NCBI GenBank assembly: GCA_036231565.1
Contig: JAZAHA010000056.1
Coordinates: 54,495-118,494, forward strand
From: Maricaulis sp036231565
Lineage (GTDB): Bacteria > Pseudomonadota > Alphaproteobacteria > Caulobacterales > Maricaulaceae
Length of the DNA stretch: 64,000 bases
Direction of reading: 5' to 3'
Positions 7,512-16,100 of the stretch are shown here, piece by piece. The position numbers and the translations under genes are program-made. The notes beneath the pieces were generated by a model that worked only from the letters and a program-made list of their open reading frames with translations, had not been told where the DNA came from and searched no databases. Each line of letters begins with the position of its first letter. The stretch's first letter is position 1.

Positions 7512-9050
7512 ATGAGCCTGGGGAATTCGATACTCAACGCCGTCGAGCGTGCCGGCAACCGCCTGCCCGATCCGGTAACGATCTTCTTCATCCTGATCGG
7601 TGTGGTGATGGGCGCCTCGGTAATCGCAGCCCTGACAGGGCTGTCGGCGGAACATCCGCTCACCGGCGAAACGGTGACCGCGCAGAACCTGCTCTCCCCG
7701 GACTATATCCGCCGCCTGCTGGTCGAGATGCCGGCCACGCTCACCAGCTTCCACCCGCTCGGCATGGTGCTGGTCGTCATGATCGGCGCCGGAGTCGCCG
7801 AGCGTGCCGGCCTGTTCGGCGCCGGACTTCGCAGCCTGGTCAAGGGCATTCCCGACTTCCTGCTCACGCCGACGCTGGTCTTTGCCGGCATTATGAGCAA
7901 TCTCGCCGTGGACGCGGGCTATGTCGTGCTGATCCCCCTGGGTGGTATCGTCTTTGCGGCTGCCGGCCGCAATCCCGTCGCCGGGATGACCGCCACCTTC
8001 GCCGGTGTTTCCGCCGGCTTTTCGGCCAACCTCGTTGTCGGGGCCCTGGAAGCCCTCCTGTTCGGCATCACCCAGAGCTCGGCGCAATTCCTGGTGCCCG
8101 ACTGGCAGCTCAATCTTCTCGGCAACTGGTATTTCACCCTCGCCCTGACCCCGGTCCTGGTGATCGTCGTGACCCTGATCAACGACCTGATCGTCGAACC
8201 CCGGCTGGGCGAATGGGTACCTCCGGCCGACTTCAAACAGCCCGACCAGGAAACCGGCCTGTCGCCGGAAGAACGCAAGGGACTGGGCGCCGCCGGTATC
8301 GCGCTTCTGGTCGTGATCGGTCTCGCGCTGTTCCTGATCTTCGGTCCGGGCCAGACATTGCAGGATCCGACCAACGAGCTGAATGTCTACACGCCCTTCT
8401 TCAACTCGATCGTCGCCCTGACCTTTGTCGCCTTCCTGGCCATGGGCCTGGCTTATGGCGCCCGGGCCGGCACGATCAAATCGGACCGCGATGCGGTCGG
8501 CCTGGCAGCAAAATCCATGGGCGATATGGGACTCTACATCATCCTGGCCTTTGCCATGGCTCACTTCATCGCGCTGTTCAACTGGTCAAACCTGGGCATT
8601 CTGACCGCCATTGGCGGTGGTGACCTGCTCGGCCGGCTCGACCTGCCTGCGCCGCTCCTCCTGCTCGCCATGATCCTGCTTGTCGCGGTGCTGAACCTCT
8701 TCATCGGCTCGGCCTCGGCAAAGTGGGCACTGATCGGCCCCGTCCTCGTGCCCATGCTCATGCTGCAGGGGATTTCGCCGGAAGCTGCAACCCTGGCCTA
8801 CCGGATGGGCGACCAGGCCACCAACATCATCACACCGCTGATGCCCTACCTGCCGCTCGTTCTGGTGTTCGCCCAGCGCTATGTGCCTGAATTCGGTCTT
8901 GGCAGCCTGATCGCAACCATGCTGCCCTACTCGCTCGCCATTCTGGTGACGTCGATCCTGATGATGGCGGTCTGGTTCATGCTGGGTCTGCCGCTGGGGC
9001 CCGGCGGGGCGGAGTTCTTCTACGAACTTCCCGCCGGGTCCGCGGGTTAG
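7512..9050 (+). CDS. AbgT family transporter (p-aminobenzoyl-glutamate / antimetabolite type)
   Basis: A 512-residue polytopic inner-membrane protein of the AbgT family. E. coli AbgT imports p-aminobenzoyl-glutamate, while homologues such as MtrF export sulfonamides. Family features include the N-terminal NRLPDPVTIFFILIGVVMG, the VMIGAGVAERAGLFGAGLR region and the closing NLFIGSASAKWALIGPVLVP with YRMGDQATNIITPLMPY. The ATG is preceded by GGGGGAG at good spacing. No abgA/abgB hydrolase genes are nearby, so the substrate stays open. Confidence 0.92.
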   Translation: MSLGNSILNAVERAGNRLPDPVTIFFILIGVVMGASVIAALTGLSAEHPLTGETVTAQNLLSPDYIRRLLVEMPATLTSFHPLGMVLVVMIGAGVAERAGLFGAGLRSLVKGIPDFLLTPTLVFAGIMSNLAVDAGYVVLIPLGGIVFAAAGRNPVAGMTATFAGVSAGFSANLVVGALEALLFGITQSSAQFLVPDWQLNLLGNWYFTLALTPVLVIVVTLINDLIVEPRLGEWVPPADFKQPDQETGLSPEERKGLGAAGIALLVVIGLALFLIFGPGQTLQDPTNELNVYTPFFNSIVALTFVAFLAMGLAYGARAGTIKSDRDAVGLAAKSMGDMGLYIILAFAMAHFIALFNWSNLGILTAIGGGDLLGRLDLPAPLLLLAMILLVAVLNLFIGSASAKWALIGPVLVPMLMLQGISPEAATLAYRMGDQATNIITPLMPYLPLVLVFAQRYVPEFGLGSLIATMLPYSLAILVTSILMMAVWFMLGLPLGPGGAEFFYELPAGSAG

Positions 9051-9116
9051 CGCCCGGGACACCGTATCTTAAGATGGCCCTGCTTTCCTGCCGCGCAGAA
9101 ACAGGAGAGCCGGGCT

Positions 9117-9944
9117 ATGAAATCTGGAACGTCGGCCTGCGACCTATGCCGCAGTCGCGGAAAAGCGCGCTTCCCGCAAGCCATCCGCATGGCCTACCAG
9201 CCCATCGTCGACATCGCCGCAGGCCGGGTCTTCGCCCACGAAGCCCTGGTCCGCGGCGAAAACGGTGAAGGCGCCGGCCACGTGCTGGCGCAGATCACGG
9301 ACGAGAACCGCTACAATTTCGACCAGACCTGCCGCGTGCAGGCAATCGAGACCGCAAGCCGGATCGGCATGCCGACGGCCATCAGCATCAACTTCATGCC
9401 GAATGCGGTCTATGAACCGGCCAATTGCATCCGCACCACGCTGAACACCGCGGAGCGGACCGGGATGCCGCTGGACCGCATCATATTCGAATTCACCGAG
9501 AACGAGGATATGACCGCCCCTTCGATGCTGAACGACATCATCGAGGAATATGCCCGCCACGGCCTGCGGACGGCGATCGACGATTTCGGTGCCGGATATT
9601 CCGGCCTCAACAAACTCGCCCATCTGCAGCCCGACTACGTCAAGCTGGACATGGATCTGACCCGCGCTCTCGACACTGACCGGCGCCGCCAGATCATCGT
9701 GCGCCAGACCGCCCGGCTGTGCGAGGAACTGGGTATTGCCGTCATCGCCGAAGGGATCGAGACGGTCGGCGAGATGACCGCCGCCCGGGATGCCGGAATC
9801 AACCTCATCCAGGGCTACCTGTTCAGCCAGCCCCGGCTGGAAGACTTCTATCGCGACAGCGAGATACTCAAGGCCTTCCTGCCGGAGGAGCGCAGAACCG
9901 TCGCCGGCTCAGAACCCGGCGACCGGATACTGGCGGCCAGCTAG
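9117..9944 (+). CDS. EAL domain c-di-GMP phosphodiesterase
   Basis: A stand-alone EAL domain (275 residues) expected to hydrolyse c-di-GMP to pGpG. The motif EALVRG (residues 42-47) supplies the EAL glutamate. Also present are NFMPN, the FEFTEN glutamate, DDFGAGYS, the VKLDMDL lysine, AEGIET and QGYLFSQP, so the metal and catalytic set looks complete. The N-terminus has a short CDLC pair (Cys8, Cys11) before the fold and no sensor domain. AGGAG lies about 10 bases before the ATG. The stop codon touches the first tandem palindromic repeat. Confidence 0.93.
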   Translation: MKSGTSACDLCRSRGKARFPQAIRMAYQPIVDIAAGRVFAHEALVRGENGEGAGHVLAQITDENRYNFDQTCRVQAIETASRIGMPTAISINFMPNAVYEPANCIRTTLNTAERTGMPLDRIIFEFTENEDMTAPSMLNDIIEEYARHGLRTAIDDFGAGYSGLNKLAHLQPDYVKLDMDLTRALDTDRRRQIIVRQTARLCEELGIAVIAEGIETVGEMTAARDAGINLIQGYLFSQPRLEDFYRDSEILKAFLPEERRTVAGSEPGDRILAAS

Positions 9945-10063
9945 AGCGTGATCAGGTGAAGTGGGTACCGGTTCACCGGTTCGATCACGCGACCACTCAA
10001 GTCGAGCGTGATCAGGTGAAGCGGGTAGCGGTTCACCGGTTCGATCACGCGACCATTCAGGAT
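9944..10063. repeat. Two tandem copies of a 60-bp palindromic repeat
   Basis: The units are 9944-10003 and 10004-10063, differing at only a handful of positions, mostly at the 3' end. Each contains a nested dyad. Outer arms GCGTGATC/GATCACGC lie at 9946-9953 with 9983-9990 and at 10006-10013 with 10043-10050. Inner arms GGTGAA/TTCACC enclose an ACCGG core. They lie between the convergent EAL and SDR genes and could fold as RNA hairpins. No spacer logic suggests CRISPR. This looks like a dispersed alphaproteobacterial intergenic palindrome. Confidence 0.8.
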
Positions 10064-10105
10064 TCCGGAACAGGGGCATTCCGCAGGAAACCACCCTGCT
10101 CCGGA
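10064..10105. repeat. Imperfect inverted repeat between convergent genes
   Basis: TCCGGAACAGG (10064-10074) pairs with CCTGCTCCGGA (10095-10105) at 10 of 11 positions across a 20-base loop. It directly follows the tandem palindromes and precedes the SDR stop. It may be a third diverged palindrome or part of a bidirectional terminator; no T-run supports the latter. Confidence 0.4.
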
Positions 10106-10128
10106 CCGGCACCCGCACTGTGACGGCA

Positions 10129-10890
10129 TTATTTCGTGATCGAAACGCCGCCGTCGGCGAGATGGGCGGTGCCGGTCACAAAGCTCGACAGATCGCTGGC
10201 CAGGTATAGCGCTGCGCCAGCGATCTCGTCGGGATCGGCGATCCGTCCGAGCGCGTGAATACCCTCGACATAGGTCCGGATTTCATCGGTCGTGGCGAAC
10301 TGGGCCGCCATCGCAGTGTCGGTGCCGCCCGGCAGCAATGCGTTGACGCGCACGCCGCGCGGTCCGGCCTCAGCGGCCAGCGCCTGTACCAGTCCGATCA
10401 GACCGGCCTTGCCGGCAGAATAGACGCTCATGCCCGGCATGCCGGCCGTATGGCCGACAAAGGAGCCGGTGAAGATCAGCGAACCGCCACCGCGGGCATA
10501 GAGCGCCGGCAGCTGGAAACGGGCGGCATGGAAAGCACTTGTCAGATTGGCGTCCAGGGTGGCGTGCCAGTTCTGCGCGGTCTGCTGTTCGATCGGTGCG
10601 AGATCGCCCAGCCCGCCGGCATTGTTGAAAGCAATATCCAGCCCGCCGAAATGCTGCGTGGCCGTCTCGACCAGGTGTTCGGCGAGCGCCGGATCCGCGG
10701 CATCGCCGGCGATTGCCAGAACCTCGCCGCCGGCCGCGCGGATTTCGCCGGCGACGCGGTCCAGCGCCTCAGGCCCGCGGGCATTGATCACCAGGCGGGC
10801 ACCCTCACGGGCAAAGCGCAGGGCGGCCGACCGGCCGATCCCTGCGCTGGCACCTGTGATGATGGCGGTCTTGTTCGTCAGAAGTGACAT
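10129..10890 (-). CDS. SDR family NAD(P)-dependent oxidoreductase
   Basis: A classical short-chain dehydrogenase/reductase of 253 residues. The cofactor motif TGASAGIG is at residues 13-20, followed by NNAG, the catalytic Tyr/Lys in YSAGK, and the C-terminal FVTGTAHLADGG. The Arg in the first loop (NARG after the second strand) would favour NADP, but this is weak evidence. Such enzymes cover many substrates and no neighbour points to one. It lies 38 bp downstream of the helicase gene on the same strand and may be co-transcribed. Confidence 0.9.
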   Translation of the reverse strand: MSLLTNKTAIITGASAGIGRSAALRFAREGARLVINARGPEALDRVAGEIRAAGGEVLAIAGDAADPALAEHLVETATQHFGGLDIAFNNAGGLGDLAPIEQQTAQNWHATLDANLTSAFHAARFQLPALYARGGGSLIFTGSFVGHTAGMPGMSVYSAGKAGLIGLVQALAAEAGPRGVRVNALLPGGTDTAMAAQFATTDEIRTYVEGIHALGRIADPDEIAGAALYLASDLSSFVTGTAHLADGGVSITK

Positions 10891-10928
10891 GATGCGTCCT
10901 CGTCAGTTGGAAACGAGGCGCACCCTGA

Positions 10929-12506
10929 TCACGCCGGGACGTGGGCTCCACCCGATCCTTGCGGCGCATTGCCGGTGCGGCGCTTGCGCGGGCGCCGCGG
11001 CTTGCCGCCGGCCTCGCCGCGCGCCTGCTGGCGGTCACCGGAACGCTCCTGCGACCGGCCCGGCTTGCGCTCGCCGCGTGCGGCCTGGTCGGGACGCTCG
11101 CCGCGCGGGGCGCGATCGCCGCGGAACGGTTTGCCCTCGGCCTTCTGGCCGTCGGCCTGATGGCGCTCACCGCGTTGCCCCTCACCGCGTTGACCCTGGG
11201 ACTTGGGACCCTGCGATTTGGGACCGCGCGGTTTTTGACCACGGGACTTGTGATCCTGGGCATTCTGGCCCTGGGCCCGCTGACCCTGGCCCTGATTATT
11301 GCGGCTGCGCGAGCGCTTCTTCTTCACCGGCTTGGTGTTGCGGGCTTCAGCGAAGAAATCGGCTTCCTCGCCGACAATCGCCCGCTCGATCTCGACACCG
11401 GTGAGCTTTTCGATATCGCACAGATATTCATACTCGGACGGATCGCACAGCGAGACGGCGACACCGGTCTTGCCCGCACGGGCCGTACGGCCGATCCGGT
11501 GAACATAGCTTTCCGGAATATTCGGCAGCTCGTAGTTCACGACGTGGGAGACGTCGTCGACATCGATACCGCGCGCGGCAATGTCGGTGGCGACGAGGAT
11601 TTTCACATGGCCGGACTTGAAGCCGTCCAGCGCCTTCACGCGCTGGCCCTGGGTCTTGTCGCCGTGGATGGCGGCCGATTTGAGACCGTACTGGACGAGG
11701 CTCTTGTTGACCCGGTCGGCACCGCGCTTGGTGCGGGTGAAGACGATCGAGCGCTCCACGGAGCGGTCCGACAGCAATTCCAGCAGCAGGTCGCGCTTGG
11801 AATCGCGCGGCGTCAGCACCACCGACTGCTCGATACGCTCGATCGGGCGCGAGGCCGGAGCGACCGAGATCTGCTTGGGATCGGTCAGGAGATCATGCGC
11901 CAGCGCCTTGATCGGCTTGGGCATCGTCGCCGAGAGCAGCGCCGTCTGGCGGTCTTCGGGCAGGCGGGACACGATATCGCGGATCGCCGGAATGAAGCCG
12001 AGATCCAGCATCTGGTCAGCCTCGTCCAGCACCAGGGTGCGCACCTGCGACAGGCTCACCGCGCCGGAGCGCACGAGGTCGAGCAGACGGCCCGGCGTGG
12101 CCACGACCACGTCGACGCCGCGCGCCAGCATCTTCACCTGCGGACCGATTTTCAGCCCGCCCACGACCAGCGCCGAGGAGACGCGCATGTGCTGGGCATA
12201 GCCGCGCAGGTTTTCGAGAATCTGTGCCGAGAGTTCGCGCGTCGGCGACAGGATCAGCGCCCGGCAGGTCTTCGGCGCCGGACGCTTGTTGTCGGCGCTG
12301 ATGGAATGGAGGATGGGCAGCACGAAGGCCGCCGTCTTGCCGGTGCCCGTCTGGGCAATACCGAGCACGTCGCGCCCTTCGATAAGGGCGGGAATCGCTT
12401 CGCGCTGGATCGGGGTCGGCTCGTTATAGCCGGCATCTTCAAGCGCGCGGAGAATGGGCTCGGCCAGGCCGAGTTCATTGAACTGGGTCAAAAATATATC
12501 TTTCAT
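10929..12506 (-). CDS. rhlE: DEAD-box ATP-dependent RNA helicase, RhlE type, with basic Gln/Gly-rich tail
   Basis: An RNA helicase of 525 residues. The core has PTPIQREAIPALIEG (Q motif), AQTGTGKT (motif I), VLDEADQMLD (motif II), SATMP (motif III), VATDIAARGIDVDDVSH (motif V) and HRIGRTARAG (motif VI), as in the RhlE group. The last ~135 residues are a low-complexity basic tail built on repeated GQ(K/R) and RGE units, likely RNA-binding. The start chosen (MKDIFLTQFNELGL) begins at the Q-motif region; the 50-residue in-frame extension is Pro/Arg-rich and not family-like. A second, shorter DEAD-box helicase lies at 51858-53234. Confidence 0.92.
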   Translation of the reverse strand: MKDIFLTQFNELGLAEPILRALEDAGYNEPTPIQREAIPALIEGRDVLGIAQTGTGKTAAFVLPILHSISADNKRPAPKTCRALILSPTRELSAQILENLRGYAQHMRVSSALVVGGLKIGPQVKMLARGVDVVVATPGRLLDLVRSGAVSLSQVRTLVLDEADQMLDLGFIPAIRDIVSRLPEDRQTALLSATMPKPIKALAHDLLTDPKQISVAPASRPIERIEQSVVLTPRDSKRDLLLELLSDRSVERSIVFTRTKRGADRVNKSLVQYGLKSAAIHGDKTQGQRVKALDGFKSGHVKILVATDIAARGIDVDDVSHVVNYELPNIPESYVHRIGRTARAGKTGVAVSLCDPSEYEYLCDIEKLTGVEIERAIVGEEADFFAEARNTKPVKKKRSRSRNNQGQGQRAQGQNAQDHKSRGQKPRGPKSQGPKSQGQRGEGQRGERHQADGQKAEGKPFRGDRAPRGERPDQAARGERKPGRSQERSGDRQQARGEAGGKPRRPRKRRTGNAPQGSGGAHVPA

Positions 12507-12760
12507 GGGTCCGGAGCGCCGCCAGGGGCCGCGCGCACGAACGAACGGGTTTTCAGTGTGGAAGCCTGCGTAGATCAGCCGCCGTCTAGTCGGCGCCGGC
12601 CTGGCGCCAGGGTGGCAATGATCAATACGCGCCCGGCCCGGAACCGGGCCTTTCAAAGGGCGGAAAGTCTCGCCAACGTCTGCAATGCAGCCTCAAGGGA
12701 CTGACTACTCACCGCAGAACGTGGCCGCTCTTTTTCATGCTTCGGGCTGTTTGGCAAACG
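12507..12760 (-). other. Upstream region of the helicase gene, no gene seen
   Basis: About 250 bases between the helicase start and the terminator at 12761. No convincing coding sequence was found. One GC hairpin (GGCCCGG/CCGGGCC, near 12631-12651) could form in a long 5' leader. DEAD-box mRNAs often have structured leaders, but nothing here proves regulation. Confidence 0.4.
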
Positions 12761-12796
12761 AAAACGGCCGCTCCTGGCAGGAGCGGCCGTTTTTCG
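12761..12796 (-). terminator. Rho-independent terminator, probably the original tRNA-Asp terminator
   Basis: A near-perfect hairpin (AACGGCCGCTCCTG with CAGGAGCGGCCGTT) flanked by A-runs on one side and T-runs on the other, so it can act on both strands. Read on the minus strand it lies 33-68 bases after the 3' end of the truncated tRNA-Asp copy. That is where a tRNA terminator would sit before the cassette inserted. Confidence 0.8.
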
Positions 12797-12825
12797 ATCC
12801 GTGCACCACACCCTCCAACAGAGGG

Positions 12826-12874
12826 AAATGGCGCGAGTGACGGGACTCGAACCCGCGACCTCCGGCGTGACAGG
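12826..12874 (-). repeat. Left direct repeat (att-like): truncated 3' half of tRNA-Asp
   Basis: These 49 bp are identical to 14572-14620 and include the CCA end, T-arm, variable loop and part of the anticodon arm of tRNA-Asp. Homology stops inside the anticodon stem, where the intact copy continues into the rest of the tRNA and this one turns into AT-rich sequence. It is therefore not a functional tRNA but the distal attachment-site scar of an integrated element. Confidence 0.92.
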
Positions 12875-13000
12875 TTCGAAAAATATCTAATTAAATCAGT
12901 AGCATTTTCAACTTCGGGCCGTGCCGTGTGAGCGCGTTCTAGCTAGTTCAGAAGTAGAAAGTAGAAACGAAGGTGGCTCAGGAAACCGTATTTTTGAAGG

Positions 13001-13028
13001 GAAGAGAGCCCCTACTGGGACTCTCTTC
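13001..13028 (-). terminator. Hairpin downstream of the AIPR gene
   Basis: GAAGAGAG and CTCTCTTC pair, with an inner CCC/GGG after one mismatch and the loop TACT. It lies 14 bp beyond the AIPR stop. There is no T-run on the gene's strand, so it may stabilise the mRNA 3' end rather than terminate by itself. Confidence 0.45.
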
Positions 13029-13041
13029 GTATTCAAAGCAT

Positions 13042-14229
13042 CTACAATCCGGCACGACGCTCAAGATCGCGCTTCGCGACGATATTGTGCAAGTTCGCCC
13101 AATGAGGTCGGCTCTTTCCGACCGATTGGGGATTCCTCCCCAAGCTATCGCTCATCTCTTTGGTGGCGCGAAGGAGATGGTATCCGTCTTCTCGCCAGAA
13201 CTTCAGAACGTTATTGAAGGACCCGCGCCACCGATATTCACCGGTCATTGGATCAGCTTCCACATACCAACGGAGCGACGCCAAAATAGCGTACAGTGGA
13301 CCACTCACCATCCGATACTCCGAGTTCTTCTGGATGAACGGAAAGCTCCACACACCCTTTTGCCGTTTTTCGGTGAAACTGAGCGCGCCTGCAGCCCCCC
13401 TCTGTCCGGCGGACGCTGCCGTACCGTTCCACAGCTCGTAGTACTCGTACCTGATGGTGTCGTAGAGCTGCAGAATATCCTTCAGGAGCGGACGCGCATT
13501 CTCGAAGGTCTTCGCCCTGTTTTCGAACTCCGTGAGCACCTTGGACTTCTTCTCGTACGCATGAACGGGATGCTCAGGCCCGTCATTCGGGTACAGACCG
13601 ATATTGAAACACGCCAACATGCTCAGAATGTCGCGAGCGTCGAAACTGCCATAGTCGTTCTCCGACCAGGCGATTTCATCGAAGTAGGGCTCGGCTTTGA
13701 GATCGGCTTTGATCCAGTCGAAAAGACCACCCAGATTATCGAGGCTCATGTCCTGAACCTGAACGGACGTGTTCAGTCCGCCCGCGATATCAGTGATCAG
13801 ATCATCCGGCACTCCAACCCGAACCTCGATTGTGACGAACTGGTTCGCAGGCAGGATACCAAGTTTCAAATTTCGGCAAATGAGGTCGTAGGTGTGCCCA
13901 CCATCGACGATCCCGTCTCGCCCAGACAGCATCTCGACCTGGTATCGATCGTTGGCCATTTGCTTGACCGACTTGGCAACAATCGTGATGCCCTTGTTTT
14001 TCAGATGGAAAGTATTCGGATAGTCGACATCCTCGTTCAGAAGGCTTTGTTCAACTTTCCGATAAACTCGCTTGTTGGTTTTTGGCCTGCGCGCATTCGG
14101 GTCAAGCGAAATACCCAAAGGCATTCCAGAAACTGGCGCCAAAAAAATATGCCGCTCCAAGCCTTCAATGACTGGATCGGCAATCCGCCGCGCCACACGC
14201 ACGGGAAATTCGACGGTAACAACCGACAT
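13042..14229 (-). CDS. AIPR family protein (abortive infection phage resistance-like)
   Basis: A 395-residue protein that looks like the AIPR family, named for abortive-infection phage-resistance proteins and often found in defence islands. The motif pair is FHLKNKGITIVA (residues 74-85) and IVDGGHTYDLI (107-117), echoing the family's NNGITI and VNGGQT blocks. Later segments include NTSVQVQDMSLDNL and an aromatic YDTIRYEYYELWNG region. It is shorter than many AIPR proteins. The ATG (MSVVTVEFPV) has GGAG 6 bases upstream; a TTG at 14337 would add 36 residues. It is the only gene of the tRNA-Asp cassette, and its lower GC marks it as acquired. Its biochemistry is not known; family assignment is by motif only. 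Confidence 0.7.
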   Translation of the reverse strand: MSVVTVEFPVRVARRIADPVIEGLERHIFLAPVSGMPLGISLDPNARRPKTNKRVYRKVEQSLLNEDVDYPNTFHLKNKGITIVAKSVKQMANDRYQVEMLSGRDGIVDGGHTYDLICRNLKLGILPANQFVTIEVRVGVPDDLITDIAGGLNTSVQVQDMSLDNLGGLFDWIKADLKAEPYFDEIAWSENDYGSFDARDILSMLACFNIGLYPNDGPEHPVHAYEKKSKVLTEFENRAKTFENARPLLKDILQLYDTIRYEYYELWNGTAASAGQRGAAGALSFTEKRQKGVWSFPFIQKNSEYRMVSGPLYAILASLRWYVEADPMTGEYRWRGSFNNVLKFWREDGYHLLRATKEMSDSLGRNPQSVGKSRPHWANLHNIVAKRDLERRAGL

Positions 14230-14571
14230 ATTCTTCTCCGTAACTATCGCGATCTCGCGATGCTGATGAACGGTGTGCAGCGATCTCGCCGCCACCGATT
14301 CGATAATATACCGCGCACTGCGCTTCGGCACAACCAAGACTTGATAAACCTCCGTCTTGCTATGCCGGAGGTCGCAAGACGTCGCCTCACGGCGAACCGA
14401 GGCGGCGCTTTCAAAAAAAACTAGGCAGGAAAGGAAAAAAACCGGCAGAGGCTCTCAAACAAACCGCTGCGCGTTTCAACGCAAGTTGAACCTCGCTGGC
14501 TCAAAAAGTTGAAACCAGTGTCGAAATTAGTTGAAACTTTCGGGAACAGAAAATCGCTAAGCCATTGAAAA
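14230..14571. other. Right end of the tRNA-Asp cassette: gene leader and repeated AGTTGAA motifs
   Basis: About 340 bases between the AIPR start and the intact tRNA. It contains poly-A/T tracts (near 14412-14440) and a group of AGTTGAA motifs at 14473-14537. No other gene is visible. The upstream region of the AIPR gene, the mobile-element end and possible recombinase sites must all lie here. Confidence 0.6.
14473..14537. repeat. AGTTGAA(AC) iterons near the cassette end
   Basis: Three direct copies at 14484-14490, 14507-14515 and 14529-14537 are spaced 23 and 22 bases start to start, about two helical turns. One inverted copy (GTTTCAAC, 14473-14480) faces the first. Another copy in inverted orientation (TTCAACT) is at 12907-12913, 33 bp inside the left repeat, mirroring the outermost right copy 35 bp inside the right repeat. 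This layout resembles recombinase arm sites or repressor operators. Confidence 0.6.
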
Positions 14572-14574
14572 AAA

Positions 14575-14651
<77 letters not shown>

Positions 14652-14749
14652 TTGAGCGGCTCGCCGAAGCGAGGTGCGTTGTTTATGAGCAGACCGCGGT
14701 CCGGTCAAGCGGCCAATGCAAGCGATCTGCACATAATGCAGCACCTTGT

Positions 14750-16054
14750 TCAGCTGACCGCAAAATGACCTTCCGCCCAGGCGCGTGTCACCGCGACAGT
14801 CGTGCGGATCAGATGCTCCAGATCTTCCTGAGAAATCACGTAAGGCGGCATGAGATAGACGATATTTCCAAACGGCCGCACCCAGACACCCGCCTCGACA
14901 AAGGCCGATTTCAGCGCATCGAGCTCCGGCAGTCCGGGCATTTCTATGACGCCGATCGCGCCCTGCCAGCGCACATCCACGACACCGGGAATTTCGCGCG
15001 CCTGCGGCAGGAGCGCCGCATAGGCCGCTTCGATCGCAGCCACCTGTTCCAGCCGCGGCTCGCGCTCGAACAGGTCGAGCGAGGCATTCGCTGCCGCACA
15101 GGCCGCCGGATTGCCCATATAGGTCGGCCCGTGCATCAGCGCGGCAGAGGCTTCGTCGCGCCAGAAGTGTTCGAACATGCCGCGCGAGGCGATCGCCGCC
15201 GCCAGGGGCAGTGTGCCGCCGGTCAGCGCCTTGGACACCGTCATCACATCCGGAACGATTCCCGCCTTCTCGCAGGCGAACATCGTACCCAGACGGCCAA
15301 AACCGGTCATGATCTCGTCAACGATCAGCGGCAGGCCGCGGACATCGCAGGCCGCGCGGATCGTGCGCAGGGTTTCTGGCGAAAAGAATCGCATCCCGCC
15401 CGCACCCTGCACCAGCGGCTCGGTCACCACGCCGGCGATCTCGTGCGCATGCGCGTCGAGCAGCGCTTCGAATCGCGCCGTGCTTTCAGGCTCCTGCGGC
15501 AGGTCGGCAACGATCTGCTGCGGCAGGGAGCCCGCAAACAGGCTGTGCATCCCCTCCTCCGGATCGCAGACCGACATGGTGGCGATGGTGTCGCCATGAT
15601 AGCCGCCGCGGAAGCACACAAAGCGTGTCCGGCCGTGAATGCCGCGATTGATCCAGGACTGCACCGCCATCTTCATCGCGATCTCGACCGAGACCGAGCC
15701 CGACTCGCAGAAGAAGACATGATCGAGATCGCCCGGCGCCAGTGCCGCCAGGCGCGCAGCAAGGCGCTCGGCCGGTTCATGGGTCAGCCCGCCCAGCATG
15801 ACATGGGACAAGCGCTCGACCTGATCGCAAATCGCGCCGACAATATGCGGGTGGCTGTAGCCGTGAACGGTGGTCCACCAGGAGGAGACACCGTCGATCA
15901 GGCTGCGGCCATCGGCGAGTTTCAGCCGCACGCCCTCGGCCGACACGACCGGCAGGGCCGGCTGTGCGGTCTTCATCTGGGTATAGGGCCGCCAGAGATG
16001 TCGCCCTTCGGGCTTGAACCCGCCGGGCAACGCAGTTTTCAATGTGTTGGACAT
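14750..16054 (-). CDS. bioA: Adenosylmethionine-8-amino-7-oxononanoate aminotransferase
   Basis: PLP enzyme converting KAPA to DAPA with S-adenosylmethionine as amino donor, in biotin synthesis. HLWRPYTQMKTA near the N-terminus and the DGVSSWWTTVHGYSHP block are BioA hallmarks. The PLP lysine lies in SKALTGGTLP and the aspartate in IVDEIMTGFGR. At 434 residues it has normal length. It is divergent from bioF with 46 bp between starts, so both probably share a control region. I see no E. coli-type BirA operator there. Confidence 0.96.
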   Translation of the reverse strand: MSNTLKTALPGGFKPEGRHLWRPYTQMKTAQPALPVVSAEGVRLKLADGRSLIDGVSSWWTTVHGYSHPHIVGAICDQVERLSHVMLGGLTHEPAERLAARLAALAPGDLDHVFFCESGSVSVEIAMKMAVQSWINRGIHGRTRFVCFRGGYHGDTIATMSVCDPEEGMHSLFAGSLPQQIVADLPQEPESTARFEALLDAHAHEIAGVVTEPLVQGAGGMRFFSPETLRTIRAACDVRGLPLIVDEIMTGFGRLGTMFACEKAGIVPDVMTVSKALTGGTLPLAAAIASRGMFEHFWRDEASAALMHGPTYMGNPAACAAANASLDLFEREPRLEQVAAIEAAYAALLPQAREIPGVVDVRWQGAIGVIEMPGLPELDALKSAFVEAGVWVRPFGNIVYLMPPYVISQEDLEHLIRTTVAVTRAWAEGHFAVS

Positions 16055-16100
16055 GACGGGCGGGCTTTAGCAGGCCTCTCACCCGAACGACAGGCTTGAT

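Noticed and set aside
9944..10063. CRISPR array
   Set aside because: Two abutting palindromic copies with no unique spacers and no cas genes nearby.
12829..12874. Second functional tRNA-Asp gene
   Set aside because: Only the 3' half is present; the D-arm and 5' acceptor strand are absent, so it cannot fold as a tRNA.
12973..14424. A 483-codon plus-strand frame across the tRNA-Asp cassette
   Set aside because: It is antisense to the AIPR gene for nearly its whole length, shows no family motifs, and lacks a good ribosome-binding site, whereas the minus-strand frame has clear AIPR blocks and GGAG before its ATG.
16055..16100. BirA operator between bioA and bioF
   Set aside because: The 46-bp gap contains no TTGTAAAC/GTTTACAA-type dyad.
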